From Ochromonas danica (lineage: Eukaryota; Sar; Chrysophyceae; Chromulinales; Chromulinaceae), in contig VKHL01000049.1 in assembly GCA_015146655.1 (NCBI GenBank), positions 1-64,000 of the forward strand: a DNA stretch of 64,000 nt, given 5' to 3'. The notes beneath the pieces were generated by a model. That model was not told the DNA's origin, did not search any database, and worked only from the letters and a program-made list of their open reading frames with translations. Within the stretch, counting starts at the first letter, position 1. Every line of letters starts with the position of its first letter. The position numbers and the translations under genes were made by a program. Shown here piece after piece: positions 10,501 to 21,300 of this stretch.

Positions 10501-12656
10501 ATTATTTTGAGCGATCTTTAATACCTTTAAGACTTTATTACTATGAAGACTATTACCTAATGCCTCTCCACCTTGTACTGCAAGACTGTTATAAGAAATA
10601 TCAAGAAAGGTTAGACTTTGATTGACTGCTATAGCCTCACCTAGAGCAATGCCTGAATGATAACGTATACGATTCCAAGCCAATGATAGTGACGTCAACG
10701 AGCAACCAGGTGTACTTAACAATCTGCCAATAGCCTCACCAGCAGTGATATGTGATCTTCGAATGGCAAGCTCATGATCACCTAGTAGATTTTGACTCAA
10801 GTCGATTTCTTCAAGGCTATTACGTACTGCAATACTTTCCATAAAGCGAAATGCTTCGTCATCATCCAGATTTGCATTTGACATCTTCAATACAGACAAA
10901 TGACAAGAATTGGAAGTTAAAAAATGTCTTAAAGCTTCTGCAGTGCGAGCATCCACTTTATTTTGAGAGAGATCGAAAATCTTCAAAGATTGACATAGCG
11001 CTAGTTTTCTGACAATAGGGACTAATCCTCGGTCATCAAGTGCATTATCAGCAATAGAGAGAGCTTCCAACAATGGAACGGAGTCCAAGGCTTCAGCAAG
11101 GATAATAGCTAACTCATTGCCCATACCTAGAGAAGACAGGTTTAGGAAAGACGAGTATTCTTTTCTAATTATCAAAGCAGGGCGAGGAAGGATGTTCTGT
11201 TGAACGCATCCCATCAGGTACTTTGTACGAGCAGATGAGGGTCGAGTAGTACGTTGATCTTGTGGATCTGCCGCAAAGAGATGATTGAGCAATGCTTCTT
11301 TCTCCTCTTGAGATGGTGCACTATCTCGTTGACGCATTCTAGAATATGTTTCACGAAGAAGATCGAGTTGGCTTCGACCAAAGAAGGACCCTACCCGTAG
11401 TGACCGATCTCTTGCTCTACCTGTGGAAGATGCAGGAGAGGAAGCTGAGACCTCAGTTAGAGGCTTTACAGCAGGAGCGTCATCGCTAAGTAAACCCAGC
11501 TTGCTAATGGCTTCAATAGGAGAAACCAACATGTTTGTTTTTGCAGCAAATTTTGGCAAAGAAGCATCGATCTCAGAACTCATAGCTGTTTGGTCTGTTC
11601 GGCTTGTATCCATCCCTCCAGCAGTATCAGCAGATGGATTAATGTCAACAGTCAAATAATCATCGGTCTTGCTTCTGCTAGTGAGGCAGATGGGCAGGTC
11701 AGCACTCTGCTGCTCCGCACTTAAATCACGATAATAGGAAAAGAAAGTTGACCGAGCCTCAAACCCAAAGTAATTCTCTCGTTCAGCGGAACTAAGTGCT
11801 GCAATGGATGACATTTTCAGACGGTCATCAAGCTGCTTGGCTACGCGTAGTTCCGGGGAAGATGGTTGAGTTATCAATGTGGGAGGAGGAACATTATTGA
11901 TCTGTTGTTCAGCCTCTTGCTTCTCCTTTTCTCTATTTATAACAACAACAATAACAAAATCTATGTCATGCATAGTCTCTTGTGAGCTATTGGACATGCG
12001 ATGAGTAGATACGCACCTTTTAAGTCGCTCTGCTTTTCGTTCTGCATAGGGTTTGATAATAGAGACTTGGCGACTACTCTCACCCAGCTTGTTGTTGTGG
12101 TAGTCTTCCATCATCTTCTTGAATCCCGTGCGATTGTTATCCAAGGCAAATCTGAATAGGAAAACATGGAAACAAATGGTAAGACGATGGGACGGTATGG
12201 TATGGCACAATGTGTCACTTGGGTGAGTGCTTACTTCATGGTGGGCAGTCCCTTCTTGTCTCGTACTTTGGACGATGTCAGCGCGTCATTATTTAGCCAT
12301 CGATCAAAGAAAGATCCATCACCATCTCCGAAGCGAGATCTGGCACCTAGAGATGGCTGGAAAGTGGGATCCTTTTGCAAGTGGATGAAGCTTTTGGTCT
12401 CGGGACTGTGGAAGTTATATTCACATATTCCTGCCACTTGTGTGCGTCCCTTTTCTTTGGGAGGCTTGTCAAGGATGAACTCTGGATCAGTGTAAGGCTT
12501 TTCAATGAAGTCTGAAATGCGATCTCGATTAAGTTGGAGGAACTTGTGATTAGTGGAAGACTCGTCCACTAAATCTTCTGCAAATCTCTTCAAGGCTGCT
12601 GCAGGGACATAATGAGGATTGGGATTGGAGGAGTTGCTCTTCTCCAGACCATTCAT
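7533..12656 (-). CDS. Large leucine-rich-repeat protein with an EF-hand pair
   Basis: Four minus-strand exons (12656-12235, 12151-12017, 11932-8436, 8356-7533) give 1625 residues with frame kept across every junction. The 84-bp second intron is also open in frame, so retention would not truncate the protein. Residues about 440-730 are ribonuclease-inhibitor type LRRs (repeats of L--LD-S-N-L). Residues about 840-905 hold two EF-hands with loops DRDGSGSLDREE and DTDHSGRVEEDE, both with the acidic positions needed for Ca2+. A long helical C-terminal region of about 600 residues follows. Together this suggests a Ca2+-responsive scaffold, perhaps cytoskeletal or flagellar, but this is inference. 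No enzyme motif is visible. It is divergent from the LOV-like gene at 13091. Confidence 0.8.
8411..8430. repeat. Homopolymer G20 run (C20 on the coding strand)
   Basis: The run of about 21 G starts just inside the third intron of the LRR/EF-hand gene. On the coding strand the exon ends and the intron begins GTAAG, followed at once by the C run. Confidence 0.9.
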
Positions 12657-13090
12657 TGCTCTCTGATCCTCTGATGACTCTCTTCACTTCTCATGAAACA
12701 ACAACAACAACAAAAACAACGATGCAATCACAATACCAAACCCGCGAAAAAGGCTTTTAAAGTGAATTTTGTTGGTCAGCAAAGTCGCTGGTTGGAGTTT
12801 TGCTGTGTGCATGGAATTGGTTTCTAACGCAAACACGGCAGCCGTTTCTAAAACAACAAAAACATCTTCTTGCAAAGTGTTTTTCTGGGGTTTGCGGGAA
12901 AGTGGAGGTGTTGTTCCGGCGCCAGAGCCAGTCAGTCACAGTCACAGTGAAACATGCGCAAAGAGAGAAAAGACAGAGAAGAGACCAACAGAAGTGAAAA
13001 CCTTTTTGCATTGTATGCCATTCCATTCCATTCTATTCCACTCTTTACCTCACTCGTTAACACGAATTTTGCTGACTGAAGACTGTGAAC
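12657..13090. promoter_or_regulatory. Divergent promoter region with E2F-like and CATTCC motifs
   Basis: The region lies between the LRR/EF-hand gene (minus) and the LOV-like gene (plus). It contains GCGGGAAA at 12894-12901, matching the E2F consensus, and a cluster of ATTCCA words at 13018-13040 just ahead of the plus-strand start. Function is inferred from position only. Confidence 0.4.
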
Positions 13091-14341
13091 ATGGGTCAAT
13101 TGTGCTCTAATTTCAGTGAAAGATCTCCAACTTTGACTGCAGACGCCTTGGAAAACTTGGAGATAATTCACAAGAAAGAGTCCTTCAAGAATGCCCGCAC
13201 TAACTCCAAGATTTTCTCTAACAAGACTGTGACCATTTCCGAAGGAAGTATTCTTCCTATTAATTCGCCCTCTAACCAAAGTACACCCAGTCCTTTGGTC
13301 GCGCACTTGGACTTTTCCCCTTCCTCTCTCATTCCTCAGAAGACATGGGACGGTGAAAGGCTATGTCAAGAAAATGCGAATATGCGCACTGCTTTTATCA
13401 ACTATATTCGTAGCCAAGTGTGGATTCATAAGATCAATGTGGACATCAAGGAGCAAGTGGTCGCTCGAAGAAGACCCACCATGGACACCCAGGAGATCAC
13501 CTTCAATGAGTACTCTGTGCACAGCAGAGCTAGCTCTTCTGACTCGCGAGAGATGGAAGGTGTCGCTCAAACTATGATGCGTTGCACTCAACTGAAGATT
13601 CGAGACTCCATGCAAGTGGGTCAGAACCGTCGCATTGAGACATGTTTCACTGCCGACCAGATGAAACCTGTTTTACTTGCGACTTTGTGGCCCTTGTTCC
13701 TAGAAAGCCCTGCTTATGAACATGCGAATAATAAACCCCAAGAACCATTCAAGTTTCATGAAGTCTCCGCGGATGACGATCAAGAAGGAGCTCCTTCAGC
13801 GAGAGATCAGGAGAAGATCCGCCACCTTCGCGATATTTATATCCAAACATGCAATAGAACCAGTGATCATGAGCTAGACATGATCTTGCATCGTGGTCAA
13901 TGGGTGAAGAATCTTTTAGATTCCTTAGAGACTTCGGCTCTCTCAGTGAGTATCTCGAAAGCTCATCTCACTGAGCAGGCTTTCCCTATTATTTACGTCA
14001 ACCGCTCCTTTGAGATCATCTCTGGTTATCCTCGTGATGAGGTACTTGGTCATGGGGATGATATCTTAGTTTGTGACGCCTCAGAGAGAGATCAGCTGGC
14101 GAAGGTTTCTGAAGCTGTTCAGCGTGCTGAAGGGATTAAAATAGCCATCACACACAAAAGACGAGATGATAAAACATTTTTGGATTTCTTGGCTTTACGT
14201 CCTGTTCTATCAAGAGAAAAGAAAGATTACCGCTTTCTTATTGCTGTACAATATGATATAAGCAAAGCACAAGCATCTTTACGAGAGATCAAGATGGTGG
14301 GTGACTTCCTTTCTCTCATGGCCAATGTGCTGAAGGGATGA
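13091..14341 (+). CDS. LOV-like PAS protein lacking the photoactive Cys, with N-myristoylation signal
   Basis: The single exon encodes 416 residues. The start is taken at the second possible codon because MGQLCSNF is a strong N-myristoylation signal with a nearby Cys for palmitoylation, implying membrane attachment. Residues about 290-395 form a PAS domain most like LOV: FPIIYVNRSFEIISGY, then RDEVLGHGDDILVC, RRDDKTFLDFLALRPV and FLIAVQYDIS. Where LOV photoreceptors have NCRFLQ, this protein has GDDILV, so the flavin-adduct Cys is replaced by Asp. It may bind flavin without forming an adduct, or another ligand. The middle region (LWPLFLESPAY) faintly recalls an RGS domain, which would parallel the RGS-LOV family, but this is weak. 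Confidence 0.72.
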   Translation: MGQLCSNFSERSPTLTADALENLEIIHKKESFKNARTNSKIFSNKTVTISEGSILPINSPSNQSTPSPLVAHLDFSPSSLIPQKTWDGERLCQENANMRTAFINYIRSQVWIHKINVDIKEQVVARRRPTMDTQEITFNEYSVHSRASSSDSREMEGVAQTMMRCTQLKIRDSMQVGQNRRIETCFTADQMKPVLLATLWPLFLESPAYEHANNKPQEPFKFHEVSADDDQEGAPSARDQEKIRHLRDIYIQTCNRTSDHELDMILHRGQWVKNLLDSLETSALSVSISKAHLTEQAFPIIYVNRSFEIISGYPRDEVLGHGDDILVCDASERDQLAKVSEAVQRAEGIKIAITHKRRDDKTFLDFLALRPVLSREKKDYRFLIAVQYDISKAQASLREIKMVGDFLSLMANVLKG

Positions 14342-15308
14342 TAAATGAAACACAACATAACAACAATACAAATATAATATATATGTACGAATATGATACA
14401 CGAAAAAGAGAGAGAAATAAATTGTTTATGTGAAGAATTTGTCAAGTACAGCCAAAACATTAATTACCATTTGCATTTGGATAGAAGACGATGGTGATGA
14501 TTGATCATCATGATCATCCTCATCCTCCATCTGTTGTTTGCCTCCTCGGGGTTATGAATGAACCCCACACACGAGAAGAAGAAAAGAAGATGAACATTAT
14601 CAAGTTGAAGTTGCTCTGTTGTAGTTGTAGTTGTTGTTGTTGCTACCTGGTGGTTGGTATTGGATTTTGCTTTCTGTTGTGTTATTGTAGTTCTAGTGAA
14701 TACTGAAAACGTGAATTATTTTGTCTTTTCTTTCTCTGTTTGGTGTGAATATATATAATGGATAAGGAGGATATAACAATTCGATATTTGATGATAGTGA
14801 TAATGGTGATAATGATGATGATGATGACAATAAATGAGATCGATCTTCTCTTTGATCTTGTTTATTGGGTATTTATTATTTTGCAGACTAGTGTTGTTGA
14901 AAGTAAGTGGTTGAATGAAAGATCTGTGATGCTCGGGTGAATGCGATGATGCTTCAAGAGAAGGAGATCGTAGATAGATTGGGTTACTACTAATGCATAA
15001 ATAAATATCGTAAATATATCCTCTGTTGAGTTCAAGGTTTTGCCTTCCTCTTCCTCTTTTCAAGGACTTAACCTTGATGCTTATTTATACAACAATCTTC
15101 GCAAGCAAGAACATTGATTAACCAGTGGCGATTAATCAGCAAGCCGAAACCAGTCATTAGTTACCATTACTGACGCAATGCATTAGTCCAGCAGCACCAG
15201 TGGGTTCAGTGCCAGATTGTGCCTGTGCGCGGGAAATAACGCGTTATTCTAGAGAAACGCTAGAAAGAAACGCTTTGTCCTTGGCGATGTTGAGCACATT
15301 GATGACCA
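14342..15308. other. Intergenic, AT-rich; E2F-like site near the URB1 start
   Basis: No gene was found in about 970 bp. The sequence is AT-rich with short GAT runs near 14810. GCGGGAAA occurs at 15229-15236, about 75 bp before the URB1 start codon, matching the E2F consensus. Confidence 0.4.
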
Positions 15309-18300
15309 ATGAATTTAAAGAGGTTTCAATTCGCGGTCAATCATCAAGACCCTGAGGTAGTCTTAGCAGGTCTAAATGAATTTATCCAAGCACTTGTTCA
15401 TGAAGATGAACGAGTAGGCCAATGGCTTCAACCCACTGTGTGCAATCTGTCTCAGAGGGAGGAGGTGGCCGTGCCCTGGACCCCTACAGACTACGACGCC
15501 TGCCAGCCCATGCTCACACACTTCCTAGCCTCTTCTCCTCAAGCAGAAGAGTTCTTTAGCCTTTGGCAGTTCCCTACGATCGAGTATGATCATGAGCTTT
15601 GTGCCACGACGTTTGATTGCCTGTCTATCTTAATCGAATGCTTGCCTAAGACCTGTCCTAACCTGTCAGGGATTGTCTATCGTATTAACCACGTGCATGT
15701 CAAGTTTATCCTCTTCCAGTTAGAGAAGAAGCGTCAGCATGAGTCATGTCGGGTGCGTCACAGTGTGTTGAGACTGTTGCTGGCTGTGATGAGGAAACAC
15801 GTGGCACCACTGAGTGACGACCTTGTCCACCATCTCCTCCTCACTCCCTTCCTCTCGTCCTCCAGCAAGTCAGATGGAGGAGGAGAGGAAGAGGAGCAGG
15901 AGAAGTACTTCTTCCTCATCAAATGGACCTTCACCTTCATCCTGCACGCTGACCTGGACCTAGCCCAGCAATTCCTCACACATGGACCTAACCTCGATGC
16001 TCTCCTACATCAACTACCTTCATTCTCAGTGGCAGCCTATAGTCTCTTTCTGAGTGGTTTGGTGAGGTTGTGTGAGGAGGGAAGTCCTCGTATCCAAGAG
16101 ACTATCATGCAGAAGCTATTGACCTCCTCGGTCTTGGAGAAAATCATTGTGAGTGGAGAGGTGGATAGGAAGGGGAAGGAAGAGCACTGCAATGCCTTCT
16201 TGTCTCTGTTGTTAGAGGTGCTGTCTAGTCGAATGAAGTCGAGAGAGAAGAGGAAGGAGCAGGAGGAGGAGGGGGAGGAGGTGAAGAAGACTGTCAACCA
16301 ACAGCATCAACAGCGAGGTTTGTCTACTAGCAATGCTCGCAAAGTCATCTCCACACTGCTGTCATTACTCGATCCTGTTCATCGTCCTGTCCATGCTCAG
16401 GTAAGTAAGAGAGAGAGAGTCTATAATAATAGTGTCTATAGTAGGCACACCCCGCATGAGTCGAGTCCCGGGACTCATAGGGAGTCATGACTCATGAGGC
16501 ACTCACGAGTCATGAGTCCCGGAGTGAGTCCCTTGTGAGTACTCACGAATATTCGAATTCTCGAATTTTCGAAAAATGGGAATACTCACCATAAAGTCCA
16601 AAAGTGCGAGTTTCAAATCTCTACAGAAGTGACTCACTCGGGACTCATGCGGTGTGTGTGTGTGTGTGTGTGTGTGTGTCTACACTATGTATAGTATCTA
16701 TGGTATCTATATCATCTATAGTGTCTACACTGTCTAGTGTTAATATGGGTTAGTTAGGTAATAATGTTTGTGGTTGATATTATGAATAGATCCAATTGAA
16801 ACTCTTGCAAGAGCTACCCAACCAAACGAAGAAGTGTATTAGTAGTCTTGCTATCACAGATTGGGAGCCTATAGCCTCTGTGGACTATTTGAATGCTATT
16901 CACCACCTCGTGGACATCGTCAACCTCGCCTGTGCTGTCCCGCAGCAGCACTACCGAGGAGGTGCAGACCACCACTCCCGAGGAGGTGTAGAAGGAGAAG
17001 GAGACAGTGACTTCCTCGTATCTTCAGTGGCCAAGACTGCCTGCCAGTCGTTGTTTCATTCTGTGCTGCCCGAGGGACTAGGCAAGGCGCAGCTGGTCAA
17101 GATGATGACCCACAGCGATGCTGGCCTGCAAGCTGCTGCTTTCCTCCTATTGAGAGCAGTCTTGAACAAAGTGAACGAGTTGAAATCTGCTCTGCTCTCT
17201 TCTTCTCTTAGTGGTGGTGGAGGAGGAGGAGGACTGCGAGGGCTACTAGAGGTAATAGCCGCCAGACTACCCGATGCTAACCAAATCGTTACTATTCGGC
17301 CTAAGGTATTTGCTAGCTATGCTGCAGCTAAAGCTAGTAGTAGCAATAGCAGTAGTAGCAGCGCGTCATTGAGAGTAGATAGCAATAGCAATGGAGTAGC
17401 AGTAGGAGGAGGAGGAGGAGACAAAGAGATCGAGATGGACATTGAGATCAACTTGGAGGTTGAAGAAGAAGAACAAGAAGAGAGACAAGAGGCTGCCATA
17501 GTTGAGGAGAAGCAGGAGGTGGAGCAGCAGCAGGAGGAGGTGCGGGTGGAGGTGGTGGGGCGAGGTGTGGTAGCTCTGCTAGACTGCCTAACACTCTTCT
17601 GCCAGCTGAACCCCATGACAGCTGCTACCTTACGATATGATGGCCAGAAGATCTTGGAAGACTTCTCTACTATCTTAGACCACGAGGAGGAGGGGGTGGA
17701 GCAGGAGGAGGAGGGGGTGGAGAAGAAGGTAGTGGTAGTAGGTATGGACCAGAAGATCTTCGAGATGGTCTTGTTAGTCTTTCGCCAATGCCAGACTTCT
17801 CTTTGTTGGTTTGGTGATGAAGAAGAGAGTGCCAAGCTACTCCACCAGATCCTCACTCAGTCCTCACAGGGACAGGCACAGGGACAGGCAGGGGAAGGGA
17901 AGCAGAAGAAGAAGGGTAGACTGCTGCTCACTAGACTCTTCCAACTAGCACGACGAGTGCACCGCACAGTAGAGCAAGAGGTAGTGGTCGAGGAGGTGCT
18001 GCTGTACCAGTCGGGACTCTTCTTCTCTGCAGAAGAACAACAAGTCAACTTGACCTCGGAAGCTCTCTCATGGATTCGTGTTTGTCAGAGAGCAGGAGGA
18101 GGAGGAGGTGGTGGAGCAGGAGGAGGAGGAGAGGAGAGGATGGCTGTGTTAGAGAATATGTTACGAATGACTACCGCATGGGAGCTTTTCCTTCGCGAAG
18201 ATTGTCAACGACGTCTCTCCAATAATCAACAAGGTAGTGATGATAGTAGTGGTAGCAGCAGGAGGAGGAGGAGGAGCAGTGGTAGTGGTAGCTGTCTACC

Positions 18301-21300
18301 GTTCTCTCCTCTGCTCTATTACGCGTTGGTCTTCCTCGCGGGGCAGTGGTCAGCACTCAAAGAAGTCGATCTACCTAAACTACTACAAGCCTACCTCCTC
18401 CCTGCAGATGACGTCAGTGAAGGAGGAGGAGCAGGAGGAGGAGGAGGGAAGACGTCAGAGCAACGGCTAGTCTTCTTCGAAAAGGTGCGCAGCGGTACCT
18501 TCTACAACACTCTCGAGCAAGTGGTAGTGGAGGTAGTGCTGAGGCAGTCTTCCCTCGTGAGAGACAGCGAGGACTACGTCTCTAGCCTGCTAGACCTAGC
18601 TACCTCCCTCTCCTCCTCCTCCTCCACCACCACCTCCTCCTCCTCCACCTTCCCGTCCTTTACCCGCATAGTCTCTTTTCTACGAGACTTGTCTATGCGC
18701 TGGACTCAACCTATCCCTTTCCTCACAACAGCAACAGAAGAGGTCAAGGTATCTCGTGTGGGCTACCTCGTGGTATCTCGACCTGTCCTCACCATCCAAG
18801 AGCTAGCTGCTACCTCTACCTCTACCTCTACCTCTACCTCTACCTCTAAGAACAAAGGCAAGGGCAAGGGTAAGGGTAAAGACAAGGTCAAGGAGATGAC
18901 GAAGGAGGAGGAGGAGGAGGTGCGGGGGGAGCATTGGGTACTGCTGGGCTCCTTCTACCTCATGGCCTGCCTCTCCTCTCTCTCAGGAGGAGGAGCAGTG
19001 GGGGGTAGTGAAGCAGTGATGGTCTGGCTGGAGAGGCAGTGGTCGGGAGTGTCTAACGAGTCGCTGTGCTATCTACCCGCTGCCCTCCTCCTCCACCTCC
19101 ACCTACTCGACCGCATCATCGCACAGGCTATGGCCAACAAACTAGTCAATGCCTTCGTAACCGAGTGCTTCGTCTTGTCTGACTATCTTTGTGACTTGCT
19201 GCTCAAGCTTATCGCTCATATCACAGCAGAGCTACCTCTTGATAGCAGCAGGAGGAGGAGGAGCAAGGTGGTGGAGGTGGAGGAGGTAGCCACTCTGCCT
19301 TTGCTATCCAATCATCTCACAGCTAGCAACGCCTTCGGCATGATTTGTCGCCGCGCTTTGAAGGCTCTGCTACCCACTCTCATGGCTAACTACCCTCTAC
19401 CTCTACCTCATAACGGCTACCGGGTAGTGCGAGAGATGGCACAGCGACTAGTGCAGGACTGGAGGACTATCCGACAAGAACTTGGTGCACAGGCTCTGGA
19501 CAGTAGCTACTTGCAGCTCGCAGAGGCTTTCTATGCCTACTGTGGAGCAGGAGGAGGAGGAGGAGTGGTGGAGCAGGAGGAGGAGGAGGTGTTACAGGGT
19601 GTGCTGGCTAGTGACCTCCGAGAGTTAGTCTTTGGTGAGAAGATGAAGAGCACGAAGGCGTTGTTAGCTGAGGTTTGCTATGCCTTGAAGGAGGAGCAGG
19701 AGGAGGAGGAGGGGGTGGTCCCTGTGGCCAGCTACCTCTTCGACCTCGCCCACTACCTCTCTCCTGAGATGAGAGTGAAGGTAGTGGAGCGCTACCTCTT
19801 GACCTTGCACTCTCCTCCTCCTCCATCTGCTACCGCTACTACCACTAGCCAAGATACCTCCTCCTCCTCCTCCTCTCCTACCTCAGCAGTTCTTCTTCTT
19901 CCCCACAAGAGCATTCTCATGCTAGCCTATCCTCTCGTGCGCTACCGCTATCAAAGCACACAGTGTGGCGGCGACTTGTCAGTGGCGGAGGCCTTCAGAG
20001 GGGTAGACCTCGCAGTGGTATTGACTCGCGGACTGGACATCGCCTTCGCCCCCGCCACGCCAAGAGAAGCTAGCCTGGCCATCCTGCGAGTGACGGTAGC
20101 CATCCTGGACACACAACAGAGAGACTGCCCTGGACTACCACCACTCCCCTCCTCCTCCTCCTCCTCCTCCACCACCACCCTGGGGCACTTCCTCCTCCAC
20201 CTCCTCGCTGTACACGAAGAAAGCGCAGCGAAGTCTTTGCTGTCTACCAACTGCTGCCAGCCCTTCTTAGTGAAGCTGTCAGCCTGGCTAGCGCAGACCT
20301 CCTCCTCCTCCTCCTCACTGCAGGGGGTAGTGCAGGCTGTGCTGCAGTGCTACCTCTCCAGCCCACAGACTATCGCACACTGTCTGTTACACTTCGCTCG
20401 CCTTGTACGAGACGCTACCACAGACTTCCTGCACTGCCTGCGAGGAGATCTTCTGCTTGACTTTGTCACTGCCTTGACAGTAGCAGGAGGAGGAGGAGGT
20501 GGTGGAGGAGGAGGAGTGTTGTGCAAGGCACAGGCTACTGTCTTCTCTTTCTTCTTGAAGCAAGACATCGAGCACTTCAAAGCAGTTAGTCGACCTCTTC
20601 CCAACAATTGTGGCCATCGCATGCGATCTCTGGCTGCTACCCTCTTACTCCCCTCCTCCTCCTCCTCCTCCTCCTGTTGGGAGATGCTAGGAGGTGAAGT
20701 GGACAAGTGGGTTAAGATGGGGTTGAAGTACCGCTACGAGGAGGAAGTGCTACAGGAGGTCTTCTTCGCCTTCTTCCAGCTACTACTACCTCCTCCTCCT
20801 CCTCCTCCTCCTCCTACCTCTAGTAGTAGCAGGAGGAGGAGGGGTGTAGGAGAAGTGATGAATGTGCGACAGGCCTTGAAGCTCTTCTCGACTCATTCCA
20901 AGTTCTCTTCCATCATCGAGACATCGCAGAGCAGTCGAGGCAAGGCTATCCTATTAGAGAACCTCCTCCTCCTGCTACACCTCCTGCTAGACCTCAATGA
21001 CGAGGAGCAGCAGGAGGCGGTGGTGGTGGAGGAGGAGGTGTTGTCTGTCCTGCACCTCCTGCTGCTACCCTGTTACTCTGGTAGCATGTCACTGTGTGAC
21101 CGCCTCGTCTACCGCATCCTCTGCCTCACCAAGCTACCCTCCTCCTCCTCCTCCTCCTCTGCTAGTGAGGTAGAGGGTGTCTTCTTCTTCCTTCGCCCCA
21201 AGTCTGCTACCTTGGCCTCCAGTGCACAGCTTTGGCTACTCGACCACATCAAACCAGCGCGTGTCTACGCTACCATCGCACACTTCCCTGTGCACAGAGC

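Noticed and set aside
14716-15063. Minus-strand open frame rich in His, Asn and Ile
   Set aside because: AT-rich intergenic sequence with no domain and no ortholog-like pattern.
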